In this document: positions 1 through 10,858 of the stretch, one piece after another | Layout: every line of letters starts with the position of its first letter | Numbering within the stretch: position 1 is the first letter of the stretch | DNA from: Castanea sativa | Lineage: Eukaryota > Streptophyta > Magnoliopsida > Fagales > Fagaceae | Length of the DNA: 64,000 nt | NCBI RefSeq assembly: GCF_040712315.1 | Contig: NC_134021.1 | Location: 28,544,001-28,608,000, forward strand | Direction: 5' to 3' | Position numbers and translations under genes: made by a program | The notes under the pieces: generated by a model | What the model was told of the DNA's origin: nothing | The model's input: only the letters and a program-made list of their open reading frames with translations | Database searches by the model: none

Positions 1-617
1 TTTTTTTTTGAAAAGATAATGATGGTGGTCTCTTTTTTTTTTTTTTTGTTGGAAATGAATGAGGCATAATCAAATGCCCCTAGTTTAAGTGATATATTCA
101 TGAGCTTGGAAAAATCTTGATTTGATCAATTTTTGAAAATAATGATGCAGGTGATGATTTAAAAAAAAAAAACAAATGAGTTAGGCATATCTGAATGCCC
201 TAGTTTGACCAAAAAAAATCTTTTTGAGTGTTTAACGGTCCTCAAAAAAATGTCTGAAAAAGCAAAATTGCATAAAATTGCATGAATGAACGTTGGTAGA
301 GCTGAGTGCCATTTGGCACTTGAGGAGTGTCGTTCGACACTTTTAGAGTGCCAAATGGCACCTGGTCGTGCCATGACGCTTACGCCATGGTGGGACGACT
401 CCTCACACTTTTCCAATGTGTGTTTCGCGTTTTCGTATTTTTCAAAAAATATTTTCTTCGTGTGTGACCATGAAACACTTTCCTACTTAGCTACAAACTC
501 TTTGGAACTTATTTAAACCCGATTAAGAACTGGTGTAGCTTATATTGATGATCTCTCCTGCAACCAATCTCTGTATCAAGGTTAGCAAAGCACAATAATC
601 ATAAGCAAAAGTCATCC
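1..617 (+). other. LTR-like promoter region before a broken ORF
   Basis: No gene is seen here. Two short related stretches, near 60-80 and 180-200, both read 'aatgcccctagtttaa' or close to it, so part of the region is an internal duplication. A three-unit palindrome array lies at 306-361. A TATA-like TTATTTAAA follows near 509-517, then about 100 bases of leader and the ATG of the plant-mobile-domain-like ORF at 618. The order (palindrome array, about 150 bases, TATA box, leader) matches the two solo LTRs at 3985 and 7578. I infer that this is U3/R-type promoter sequence of a related retroelement cut off by the window edge. Confidence 0.4.
306..368 (+). repeat. 21-bp tandem array of 14-bp near-palindromes
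   Basis: Units begin at 306, 327 and 348, exactly 21 bp apart. They read GTGCCATTTGGCAC, GTGTCGTTCGACAC and GTGCCAAATGGCAC, each a near-perfect inverted repeat, and the third is the reverse complement of the first. A decayed fourth unit may follow at 369. Related arrays occur in the solo LTRs near 4602 and 8156. Confidence 0.75.
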
Positions 618-983
618 ATGGCTAGCAATCAAAAATTTTCTCATTCAACAATTCATGATATCAACAGATGGGTTCGTAGCTTTGATTTCAGTAGCAAGAC
701 CAATTTTACAACCTACAAACTAGAGGGGATTAAGGCTCTGAGGAATGTCAAAATCAAGTGGGACTTCCTTCGTGCTGCTGTGAAATTCTAGGATCCCGAA
801 GATCACGTGTTTCAGTTTAAAACTGCTGAACTCTGTCCCACAATAGAAGAATTTTCCGTTATCCTAGGCTATGATCCAAGCAAAAAATCTGTAACAATTT
901 CTTGTGATCCCATGCATAAGGAGTCTTTGTCTGATACTCTCGGTCTTCCTACTTCCATTACTAGTAGTATGTTAGGGATGTAA
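618..983 (+). pseudogene. Plant-mobile-domain-like (DUF7745-type) ORF, broken
   Basis: Reading from ATG 618 gives 121 codons with one in-frame TAG at 789-791 (codon 58) and a terminal TAA at 981-983. Visible motifs are IKWDFLRAA before the stop, then DPEDHVFQF and CPTIEEFSVILGYDP after it. I recognise these as the N-terminal part of the large plant family annotated DUF7745 or plant-mobile-domain-like, which is usually found in or beside transposable elements. The residue before DPEDH is normally an aromatic, so the TAG probably replaced a TGG. The ORF ends inside the domain at an (AT)n(GT)n microsatellite, so the C-terminal part is missing. Its function in the family is not known to me. A retroelement-like promoter lies directly upstream. 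Confidence 0.6.
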
Positions 984-991
984 TTAACCTT

Positions 992-1026
<35 letters not shown>

Positions 1027-2397
1027 AAAATAATTACTCTATCTATCCATTATAAATTGAATATAATTACACACACACACACACACACACACACATATTA
1101 CTTGAGATCGATATGAAATATATAAAGTCTTTCTTGTGTATATTAAGTGATATTTTAATATAAGAAAACTCCCAAAAAAATAGCTTATTCATTATATTTT
1201 GTTTAATTGTTAAGAAATTTATTGCATGAATAAGCTTCATTAAAAAAAAAAAAAAAAAATCAAAACTCCACTTGTGAATAAAATGTCTGTTAATAATTAG
1301 ATAGACACCAAATACAATTTACTTAAATTTATGTCATTACGTAATTATTCAAAAAAAAAAAACTATTGTTTATTACCCTACCCAAACTATTGTGAAATAG
1401 AATATATTATTATGACAAAGTTTAGATACAAAATTGGTAATAGCTTAAAGCTACAAATTCACTCAATAAAAAAAAAAATACAACATATTTTGAAAATTTA
1501 ATCATTGAATAGCATGTTCTTTATGCTCTTAATACACATGTCAAATTTTGTGTTAATCGGATATTATATACTATATGATTTATAAGTTTATAATTTGTAC
1601 ATAATTTTAAATTACAAAAAACTTGCAGTTAAAAAAATTTATTGATGACATAATTATTGATTTTTAATTTTCTTGAAATTTTGCAAGCATAGAGGATATA
1701 AGAATAAGACGTAATCCAAAGGTGGATTTGTCAAAATTTATCTCTAGCAAAAAGATATTAAGTGGGTTTATAGCCTTAAGCTATAACCAATTTTGTGGCT
1801 AAACTATGTCCACATTATTATATAAAAAATTTTAATTTTGAAATCTTATATATTAGCCAATTTTTTTTTTCTTTTTCTCAATATTTTTTAAAAGATCATA
1901 ATAATTTTTTTTCCTTATGTTAAAACTTAAAAGTTTAAATATCAATTCATCACTATTTTTCATTTTCTTTCAATGCCATTGCTTTTTTTTCTATTATTTT
2001 TTATACATTTTAAACCTTGAAAGACATTAATAAATTAGGAAGCATTTTCTTTCTTTTTTTAAAAAATAAATTTTTACGCATAATAGAGATAAGGTAATGA
2101 CTATAAGATTCTATCTGTTTTCTAGAAACTATTTCATTTTTTTATTTTTCTATATTTAGTAGCAACCTTAAAATAAATTGAAAAAATATTTTTGGCCTCC
2201 CTTATTTAACTTCGCATGAGATAAATTGTTTTCTTTATTTAGTTTCGAGTGAGATAAAGTTGTTTTACATAAAATTTTAGTGGAAAACAAATCTATTTCA
2301 CATCAAGCTAATTAAGAGAAATTAAGAGATAGTTTTCTTTTGACATTTTATTTTTATGATACTACAAAATACAATAAAATGTAGAAAACTATTTTTA
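984..2397. other. AT-rich intergenic DNA, no gene seen
   Basis: Contains a compound microsatellite, (TA)n then (GT)n, at about 992-1026 and (AC)n at about 1069-1094. Otherwise there are homopolymer A/T runs and no ORF or repeat structure that I can name. Confidence 0.6.
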
Positions 2398-3227
2398 AGG
2401 ACACGATTCACTCCACAGCCCAGGTGGTATGGACAACGGCCCAAAGAGCCCAAAACAATAAATTTATTAGAGAGTGAGCTAGATAATGAACGTTCAATGA
2501 GTTAAGTGGATAAGAACCACATTAGGTCAATTATATTGATCACAATAGGCTAGCCAATATAAAAATGGACAACACAAACAGTTTTGAACAAGAAAAGTTC
2601 TCCTTGGTCAAGTTTGAGGAAGGTCTGTTCTTATATATTTCTCTTAGATTTATACAAATATTATAGTTCTTAAGTATACAGTCATTTTTCTCTAGTTTTT
2701 CTCATGATCCCTCCTGTAAGGGAGTTCATCCCTTATATACTTCCTCTCTTTCTTTCATCTCAGCCCTCCATGTGTAGGTTAGATTGCTAGTCTCCTTGAT
2801 GCTTGTCTCATAAACACCTTCCTGAAGTTTTTAGGGGTAGCTGTAAGGCTGAAAGTTACTATTCATGTATCACTTCTACATTAATGCGGCCAGGGGGTTA
2901 GATGTGGAGCATTCAATGCGGTGGTAGTAACTTTTTTCTCAGATATTTCTCAATTCTCTTTTGTCTCATTCCTTTTTGGTGCTTATTCTTCCAAACATGG
3001 TTGCCCCCTGTCCAGTGTCTGATGAGTGTCCGGACTTGAGGCCTCCGTTCTGCTTGGCCGAGGAAGTATTGCTCCTCGGACAACGTCACCTGCTCATTAT
3101 GATCAGACCTCTTCCTTGGTCTAGTATTCTACCTGCTTGTTCTGCTATGCGCTTGTCCTCGGGTCTTATGACGTCCTCAGGCGAGGTCATCGGCCCAATA
3201 CCCTTATTTGCACATTTTATCCCCACA
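2398..3227 (-). repeat. Probable solo LTR or LTR fragment
   Basis: This block is clearly richer in GC than its flanks. On the minus strand it begins TGTGGGGATAAAATGTGCAA, a normal LTR start, and continues with GC-rich text around the word GGGTATTGGGCC. A 5-bp CTATT follows its right end (3228-3232) and CTATT also occurs just left of about 2397, which would fit a target duplication, but the left terminus does not show a clean TG/CA. The ORF at 2961-3239 lies in this non-coding sequence and is not a gene. Confidence 0.35.
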
Positions 3228-3289
3228 CTATTCATATAAGATTTTCATTGAAATAAACGGAATTGATAAATAAAATTAATATATCAACG

Positions 3290-3335
<46 letters not shown>

Positions 3336-3935
3336 TGATGGGGGCAATGCTGTAAGCTAAATTATTAGCTTTGGATTTTTTTGGCTGGGGTACAATTCCC
3401 CCTATAGAGTTACTAATAATTATTATCTCTTCTGAATCTCAAACATTATAACGAATTTTGAAAGAAAATTTTTTCTTATTATGTTGATGTCTTTATAGTT
3501 TAAGATTTAAAACATGTAAAAGGAAAGCCGAACAGTGAGAAATTAAAAGAAGAAAAAGAAAAGAAAAAAGAAAAAAGAAGGAATACTCCTAATCTTTTTT
3601 TCTTAATACACACACTAAAAAGTTCTGTTACTTTTGAAAAATGATAAAGTTAGTTTTTTTTTTTTATGGAAAAGATTTAAAATTGTATTAATAAGAATCC
3701 GAAAGTATACAAAAAAAAAAAGCCTAACAAACTAGGAGAGAGAAAGCAAAACCAGGGAAACAAAACTCCCAAACAGGAGGACAAAAAAAAAAAAAAAAAA
3801 AAAACAGATCCGAAGACCCAAAGAAATCACAAGAACCATCAAGGTTTCTGTTGGGAAGATATAAGCTTTTGATAAAGTTTGTTCTTATTTATAAAAAGTT
3901 GTGAATAAAAATTTAAATTAAATATAGTGATTGAC

Positions 3936-3984
<49 letters not shown>
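3228..3984. other. Intergenic DNA with two microsatellites
   Basis: Holds an (ATA)n tract at about 3291-3334, poly-A runs near 3710 and 3783, and an (AT)n tract at about 3943-3984 that abuts the solo LTR. No gene seen. Confidence 0.6.
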
Positions 3985-3992
<8 letters not shown>

Positions 3993-4580
3993 CTCGATTT
4001 TGTACCCATGATTTAATCAAGGAAGATGATTGGAATGACTATCTATGTACTCAAAAAATCATAATTGCATTACATGTATTAATTTGTTCTTGCATTACAT
4101 GCATCAATTTATTCATTGTATACCATAAAAATGATCTTGAGATTCTAACAGTCGCAATGGTGTCACCGGTTTCTAAATTGAACCATCGGATCGAAAGATA
4201 TCGCAAAATCAAGTTTGCACGGTCAACATCCATTGTGTCTAGGAAGAGTTGACCACACACAATTAATTTAAATTAATTCTGACTGGTTAAACAATTAAAA
4301 TTAATTAAATAATTTTGTGATTGGTTGATAATTAGTGTCTAAAATAGGATTGCATGAATAGGAATAAAATGGGTGATAACAATAAAATTGTGGATAATCT
4401 AAATTTTATCAAGATTTATTTTAAGGAATTTATCTACAAGATAATTGTTCCTAAAAAGTCAGAATTATCCAAAAAAGAGATAAAAAAAAAAAATCATAGA
4501 CTAAGGATGAAAACACATCTAGGTATAAGGACTAGATCAAAAAACCTTAGAAAGAGAGTCCAAAACGCACCCAAACACGA

Positions 4581-4657
4581 AAGTGTGTTCGGCATCCAAG
4601 AGCACCATCCAGCACTTTTGGAGTGCCGAACGGCACTTTAAAAGTGTCGAATTGGCT
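4581..4657 (+). repeat. 21-bp-period palindrome array in LTR A
   Basis: Near-palindromes start at 4602 (GCACCATCCAGCAC), 4623 (GTGCCGAACGGCAC) and 4644 (GTGTCGAATTGGCT), 21 bp apart. A weaker unit precedes them near 4583. The array sits about 140-165 bp upstream of the LTR TATA box. Confidence 0.65.
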
Positions 4658-4785
4658 CCTTTTGGGCTTTGGCCGAACTCCCTTCGAGTGATGATAAGGC
4701 ACACCATTTTTGATCTTTTCGTAGAAGGATGAGTCTCGATTCGCGTTCTACACGTTGGAGCTATTTTTTAGAGTCTTCTGGTCTC

Positions 4786-4793
4786 TATAAATA
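4786..4793 (+). promoter_or_regulatory. TATA box of solo LTR A
   Basis: TATAAATA occurs in the context CTCTATAAATAGAG, which is also present in LTR B. Transcription of the parent element would be expected to start about 30 bases downstream, near the G-rich tract at 4825-4838. Confidence 0.7.
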
Positions 4794-5210
4794 GAGATTG
4801 GATCTCATAATTCAGAGACTTTTTGGGGGGGGGGGGGGACTCTGAGAGGCATACATTTTTAGGCTCTCAAATTGCTCAAATTTGCTAATCCTTTATGATA
4901 TTTGCTGCTAAAATTAGGGTTTTTAGGTTTCAAAGATAATTGAATAAATTCTTTGAACCCTAAAACATCCTCTTAGGAACAAGAAGTGCTTCATGCAAGA
5001 GGTTGTTTTCAATCACCTTTTTCTTTTCTTTTTTTCTCTCTTTTATGATTCTTGTTTTTGATGATGCATGTTTTCCTTTATCCATATCATGAATTGTTAA
5101 TCATTGTTTTGTTAAAGCATGATCTTGATTTTGTTTATATAATTGTTGTAATCTCGTTCTTAATTCCAATAATCTGCATATAATCAACGCTTTTTCTTAG
5201 AATAAAAACA

Positions 5211-5393
5211 GATCCACATCTTTCTTAGATGTAGATCTGAATTTTTCTTAAAATAAAAAACGGATCTGCATCTTTCTTAGATGTAGATCTGAAATTTTTT
5301 TTTTAATCAAAAATGGATCTGCATCTTTATTAGATGTAGATCTGATTTTTTCTCAAATCAAAAACTGATTTGTATCTTTCTTAGATGCAGATC
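5211..5393 (+). repeat. About 52-bp tandem array of hairpins in LTR A
   Basis: Four units begin at 5211, 5263, 5316 and 5367. Each holds an inverted repeat of the form GATCTGCATCT, a five-base loop, then AGATGTAGATC, separated by A/T-rich spacers. The array is about 420 bases downstream of the TATA box and so would be transcribed. Four decayed counterparts occur in LTR B from about 8770. Confidence 0.7.
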
Positions 5394-6341
5394 TGATTTT
5401 TCTTTAACATATGTAGATTTTGAAAAAAAGAAAGAAAAGATTAAGCGTGATTGTGTTTATGGTTGTTTTGTTTGGTTCATATAGCATAAATTTATGTTAT
5501 GAGTGAAATTCTCTTCATAAAAAAACACTTTTTCATATTCTTTTATAAAAAAAAAAAACATATAAAAACACATATGATTTTTTTTGTTATCAAAAACCAT
5601 TTTTTTTATCATCACAAAACATATCTGATCTTTTACAAACTTAAAACCATTCTTTTTCTACATGTTAAAATAGATCTGATCTTTTTACAAACTAAAATCA
5701 ATTTTTTTTAATCACCAAAATAGATCTAAGTTTTTCTCTCCAAATAACCATTTTCTTTTATTACAAAACATATTTGGCATTTTTGACAAACCAAAAATAA
5801 TTTTTTTTTTACTAAAATAGATCTAAATTTTTTTACCAAAAAAGACGATTCATTCATAAATAAATTTGTGTGATTTATTTTTGTTCATATATACAACATG
5901 TCATTCATAGCATGCATAAAGAGTACATTGGTTACAAGAGTCTAAAAGACCAAACTCTGTCTGGGCGGAATGGGTGCCTAACACCTTCCCATTCTGTAAC
6001 CTAGTCTTCGAATTTAGGTCTTTGGATAAATAGATCTAAGCCTTGTCTTTATTTTTTATTCTAGGTAGAATGTAACTAGGACAAAAAGTCATGTAATTAT
6101 CTGGTATTTTGTAACTAGAACCCAAAACCATGTAATTTTCAATTCTTCAAACATGTATTTTTTTTTATTCAATCAATGAGAAGGATACTATTCAGTCATG
6201 TATTTTATATTTATTTTTTCTTACTTTTTTGTATAAAAAATAAATGGCGACTCCACACTACTTACCAAAAAAGAGAAGTGCCCTAAAAAGTACCCAAATC
6301 TCTTTTTTGAGAGGCATCCCCAATTTTGGCGGTCTCTCACA

Positions 6342-6680
6342 ATATATATATATATATATATATATATTGATATTGTATTGATGTATAGACTATAGAGTAT
6401 TAAATGCACTTTAACGTGTGCCCTGAGGACATTTTCTTAACAAAATCATATATATTTAGCTCACTTTCTTAACGAATCATATATACTTTAGCTCTTTTTA
6501 CATGTTAATGGTTGTTATAATTCAGTGTTTTATATTGTGTGCATTTATACATATATGTATATGTTTATGTATGAGAGAGATAAATTTTATTCTCTTGAGA
6601 GTGAAATTCTAACCAAAAAGTCTAAGGAAACACACTTTGTCACAATTTGCTTGAGTGTCAACTAATAACTCCAATGCTTT
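6342..6680. other. (AT)n tract and intergenic DNA
   Basis: The first 25 bases continue the AT microsatellite interrupted by LTR A. The rest is AT-rich with no gene seen. Confidence 0.5.
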
Positions 6681-7064
6681 AGGGTTTGTTTGGATACCGC
6701 TTATTTGCTGAAAACTCATTGCTAAAAACACTGTAGCAAAATAATTTTTAAAGGTGTGAATAGTGTCGTGGGACCTAAAAATGCATTAATATGTGCGTTT
6801 TTGCGTTTTTGGCTGGGTTGTGAACAATGTCGTGGGACCCAGCCAAAAACGCAAATGCTAAATAATAGGCTGAAACAGGGACGAAACTAGGATTTAAAGT
6901 CAAGGGGGGCAAATATAATTTTTCTTGGGCTTATTTTCTAAAATCTTAATATATACCTACTATTTAATATTTTAAAAAATTTGGGGGGGGGGGGGGCATA
7001 GCCCCCTTCAGCCTGTACGTGGTTCCGTCTCTAGGCTGAAACGTGCAATCCAAACACATACTTA
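6681..7064. mobile_element. MITE (GTTTGTTTGGAT termini), interrupted by another element
   Basis: The ends read GTTTGTTTGGAT on the left and ATCCAAACACAT on the right, an inverted pair. Internal words CACTGTAGCAAAATAATTTT and GTGTGAATAGTGT are shared, in reverse orientation, with the element at 48604-48909, so both belong to one non-autonomous family. It is split by a 156-bp insertion at 6877-7032. The superfamily is not certain because I could not define a target duplication. Confidence 0.55.
6877..7032. mobile_element. Nested 156-bp MITE with 10-bp target duplication
   Basis: Flanked by AGGCTGAAAC on both sides (6867-6876 and 7033-7042), a perfect 10-bp duplication. Ends are AGGGACGAAACTAG on the left and, on the reverse strand from the right, AGAGACGGAACCACG, so imperfect terminal inverted repeats. 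It includes a run of G followed by CATAGCCCCC, which can pair. A 9-11 bp duplication is typical of Mutator-like elements. Confidence 0.7.
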
Positions 7065-7577
7065 GATGACAAACTTATGTATAGATGAGGTAATCCAATT
7101 ACTAATTGACACTCAACCAAACTGTACTTAAGTTTGTGGTCTTAGAAAAAACTCTCTATCGTAGCTCCAAGGGTCACCTTCAATTCAATTATACATTAAG
7201 TTTTTAATTACTATTTACAATTTTCTTACTCATAGAGAGATGCCTAAGTCTATGAGAGTTACCGAGAATAGAGGTAACAACATGTACCTTTTTTTTCCTC
7301 CTCATAGAGATGCCTATGATAGTTATCAAGAATAAAGTTAACAAGGGGTTGGCAACATCAATGCCTTTTGTTATTTAGATTTCTGGTGGCCTACAACAAT
7401 GAACAATCTACAACCTTAATGCAACATTGATGTCTTTGAATTTGTGGGCTGCTGTTCATTTGAAATGGATTCGTAGTCGACTCATTGTTCTTCTAGGGTT
7501 TACAAGTTATAATTAATGCCACCCTAGCTTAGCTAGATGCCTTACATTACAATTTACACCCCTTCACTAATAGGAAG
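7065..7577. other. Intergenic DNA, no gene seen
   Basis: Unique-looking AT-rich sequence between the interrupted MITE and solo LTR B. No ORF or repeat that I can support. Confidence 0.5.
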
Positions 7578-8155
7578 TGTAAACACTCGATTTTGAATCC
7601 ATGATTTAATCAAGGAAAATGATTGGAATGACCATTAATGTACCCCCAAAATCATGATTGCATTACATGTACTAAATCATTCATTGCATATCATAAAAAT
7701 GATCTTGAGATTTCAACGGTTGCAACGTTATGCCCGGTTTCCAAATCGGACCATCGGATCTAAAAATATCACATGATCAAGTTTGTACGGCCAGCATGCA
7801 TTGTGTCTAGGTAGAGTCAACCACGAATGATTAATTCTGATTGGTTAAACAATTAAAATTAATTAAATAATTTTGTGATTGATTGATAGTTAGTGTCAAA
7901 GATAGGCTTGCTTGCATGGGAATAAAGGGGATAAGTGGTTAACAATAAAATTGTAGGTAATCTAAACTTTATCAAGATTTTTAGAGTATTTATCTACAAG
8001 ATAATTGTTGCTGAAAAGACCTGAATTATCCAAAAAAAAGTTTAAATATTAGAATACGGATTAAAAACACGTCTAAGTGCAAGTCTCGGCTTAAGAAAAC
8101 CTAAAAAAGGAGTCCAAAACGCACCCGAACTTGAAAGTGCGATTGGCGTCCAAGA

Positions 8156-8190
8156 GTACCATTTGACACTTTTGGAGTGCCGAATGGCAT
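8156..8190 (+). repeat. 21-bp-period palindrome pair in LTR B
   Basis: Two units, GTACCATTTGACAC at 8156 and GTGCCGAATGGCAT at 8177, are 21 bp apart and about 145-165 bp upstream of the TATA box. They are decayed relative to the array at 306-361. Confidence 0.6.
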
Positions 8191-8319
8191 ACATTAGGGT
8201 TTTGGCCCGACGGTCTTCAAGTGATGATAAAATATATTCTTTTCAATTTTTTAGCAATAAGGACGCATCCCAGTTCGTATTCTAATCGTCTAAGCTATTT
8301 TTTCGAGTCTCCCAATCTC

Positions 8320-8327
8320 TATAAATA
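8320..8327 (+). promoter_or_regulatory. TATA box of solo LTR B
   Basis: TATAAATA in the context CTCTATAAATAGAG, identical to LTR A at the corresponding place. Confidence 0.65.
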
Positions 8328-9786
8328 GAGGATGGATTTCAAAATTCAACACACATTTTTTCTGGGGGGGAGGGGGGAGGAGACACTTTTTCACACTCTC
8401 AAATTTCTGACTCCCCTTTCTGATATTTACTCTCTTACGTTAAAGAGGTTTTGGAGGCTTAAGTCTTAAGAATTTCTTTTCTGTAAGCTAGGGTTTTTAG
8501 GTTTCAAAGACAATTGTATATATTTGAACCCTAAAATATTCTTTTGAGAAAAAAAGTACGTCCATGCAATAGGTAGCTTTTTTTCAATTTTACTTCTTCT
8601 AGATGCATGAATAAATACGTGTTTAGTTTGATTTTCCAATGCTCATCTCATATGTTGTCAATATTTTTTTTGTTAGAATATGTTTATGATGCTTTTATTG
8701 TTAAGATCTTTTTTTTTTTTTTAATTTTTAAATCTGCTTGTTATCAAATCTTTTATCAAATCAAAAACGGATTTGCATCTTCCTTAGATGTAAATCTGAA
8801 TTTTTCTAAATTAAAAAACTAATTTGCATCTTCTTAGATGTAAATCTGAAATTTTCTAAATCAAAAAACTAATTTACATCTTCATTAAATGTAGATTTGA
8901 ATTTTTTTTTAAATCAAAACTGATTTACACCTTCATAGATGTAGATTTGGATCTTTTTTTAACATGGTAGATTTTGAAATAAAAAGTAAGTCATGAGTAG
9001 TGTTTTGTTTGTGTTGTTTGATGTAAGTAGCATAGGTTTATTTCATGAATGCAATTCCCTTCTAAAATATTCTTTTTTTTAATACATATAAAAAACAAAT
9101 CTGATTTTCTAGTTCTCTACAAAAACCAATTTTTTTAGTTCCCAAAAAACAGATCTGATCTTTTTTACATACAAACCCAAAAATCAATTTTTCTCATTCC
9201 CAAAAACAAATCTGCTTTTTTCTAAACCAAATTCAATTTTTTATCACAACACATATCTGAATTTTTTTAACAAAGAGGAGGACACATTCATAAATAAACT
9301 TAAGTGACTTAATTTAGTTTTGTTCATGTGTGCAACATATCATCCATGTCATGCATAAAAGTGGTACATTGATCACAAGAGTCTAGAAGATCAGACTCTG
9401 TCTAGGCAGAATGAGTACCTAACACCTTTCTATTCCATAACCTAGCCTCCGAATTTAGTGTCTTTGGATAGGTAGACCTAAGCTTTATCTTTGTTTTTAT
9501 TTTTGGTAGATTGTAACTAAGAGAAAAAGTCATATAATTCTTTAGGTAGTTTGTAACTAAGACCCAAAGCCATGTAATTTTCAGTTTATTAAACATGTAT
9601 TCTTTTTATTTATTTAATCAATGAGAATGGAACACTTCAGTCATGTATTTTGTATTTAGTTTTTTTTTTTTTTTGGTATAAAAAAATAAGTGACGACTCC
9701 ACCCCACTTACCCAAAAAAAAAAGGTGTCCTTAAAAGCATTCCAAAAATCTCCCTGAGAGGCACTTTGGCAATCTCTCACAAGAAG

Positions 9787-10858
9787 GTTGCTATTAACTC
9801 TGTCATTCATTATCAAACCAAATTAGTCAACATTATATAGGATACATTACCACGTAATGTAGCATGATAGTCTTCATTTTTTTTGTTTATAGCTTAATTA
9901 AGGGCCAAACTATAGACTTGATAATTAACCAATAAAAACAAAAATCTTCCTTACAATTGCTTAAATCATGACTGACCGAGGCTGGCCCTGACCAAGACAA
10001 ATTAAGACGAAGATATAATTGTTGGTCATTGTATGTGTATCTCCTACATCTATATATATATAGCCTTTGAGTTTGACTTTTCGACAAACAATAACATGCA
10101 TGGGATTATTGGCAATTGCCTCAGCTGCCAGCTTCCATTCCATGCTACAAACTTACAATATTGCAGAAAGAAGAATAAATATTATTAAATATATTTCAGG
10201 TCCCGTTAATTGTTAAACCCGATTCCTAATTAAAAAGAGGATTTTCAATCTCCATCATTGTTGTTATTATTATTATTATGGGAATCTCCAACAATTTTAA
10301 TATGATCAAGTCGTTGTTTCCTGTCACCTCCTAATAAACCAAAAAATTCACGTAAATTTCCAGGTAGTGACGCATATAATATTAAACACCAAACACCATG
10401 CAGAGAAATTATGCAATCATTCACCAACACACTACTACTTTAGCTTCCTTCAACTGGATCTATACCATAATTTTGTTAAGTAAAACTGTCATTTTCAACA
10501 TTTGATTAAAGGAGTAGATTTTATTTTTGAATCCATTTCTAATTACAACGACAAAGTCTTACTGCTTCAAAATATATAATTTAAGAAGAAATGAGGAATA
10601 TCTTAGGGAATAAGGACTTTTTCCTTGGAATTGTCTATGGTTACCCCTACGGACTTTTAAAAGTAATGCTATCAATGTGGTTCATTTCTATGGTATGAAG
10701 TTTTGTTTCGTACGTAACAGTAACTCTTTTTCTATCTTTTTTTAATATATTTTTTAAAGAAAAAAAAAAAAAAAACAGATAGTTGGGGTCCTCTATTGTC
10801 TTACCCCTTAAATTGAAGAGGGAGGTTTGGGTCCAGTGGTATTGGACCCTTTGGGATT
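9787..10858. other. Intergenic DNA, no gene seen
   Basis: AT-rich. The short ORFs here have no recognisable domain and no intron-exon logic. A small (TTA)n tract is near 10261-10279. Confidence 0.5.

Larger units (their letters stand above)
3985..6341 (+). mobile_element. Solo LTR A of a large LTR-retrotransposon family
   Basis: The 2357-bp unit starts TGTAAACACTCGATTTTG and ends GGTCTCTCACA, so it has TG...CA termini. It is flanked by ATATA on both sides (3980-3984 and 6342-6346). The duplication lies in an (AT)n microsatellite that continues on both sides, so it is compatible with a target duplication but not proof. A second copy in the same orientation is at 7578-9781. Inside are a 21-bp palindrome array (about 4581-4657), a TATA box (4786-4793), a G-run, a four-unit hairpin array (5211-5393) and a T-rich 3' part. 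No pol or gag sequence lies beside it, so it is best read as a solo LTR left by LTR-LTR recombination. The ORFs within it are not genes. Confidence 0.7.
7578..9781 (+). mobile_element. Solo LTR B, same family as LTR A
   Basis: This 2204-bp unit starts TGTAAACACTCGATTTTG and ends CAATCTCTCACA. It is collinear with LTR A through the palindrome array (8156-8190), TATA box (8320-8327), G-rich stretch, hairpin array (from about 8770) and T-rich tail. Flanks are GGAAG (7573-7577) and AGAAG (9782-9786), a 4-of-5 match consistent with an aged target duplication that differs from that of LTR A. The two copies therefore look like independent insertions rather than the two ends of one element. Confidence 0.65.

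Noticed and set aside
2961..3239. 92-codon + ORF
   Set aside because: It lies in LTR-like sequence, shows no domain, and the minus strand carries the LTR-type start.
5211..5393. CRISPR-like repeat array
   Set aside because: Spacers are A/T-rich repeats of one another and the setting is a plant LTR.
5499..5711. 70-codon ORF inside solo LTR A
   Set aside because: It is a low-complexity reading of T/A-rich LTR tail with repeated AGATCTGAT words; the counterpart in LTR B is not open.
3985..9781. One LTR retrotransposon with LTRs A and B as its two ends
   Set aside because: The two copies have different flanking duplications, and the 1.2-kb spacer holds AT microsatellite and MITEs but no PBS, gag or pol.
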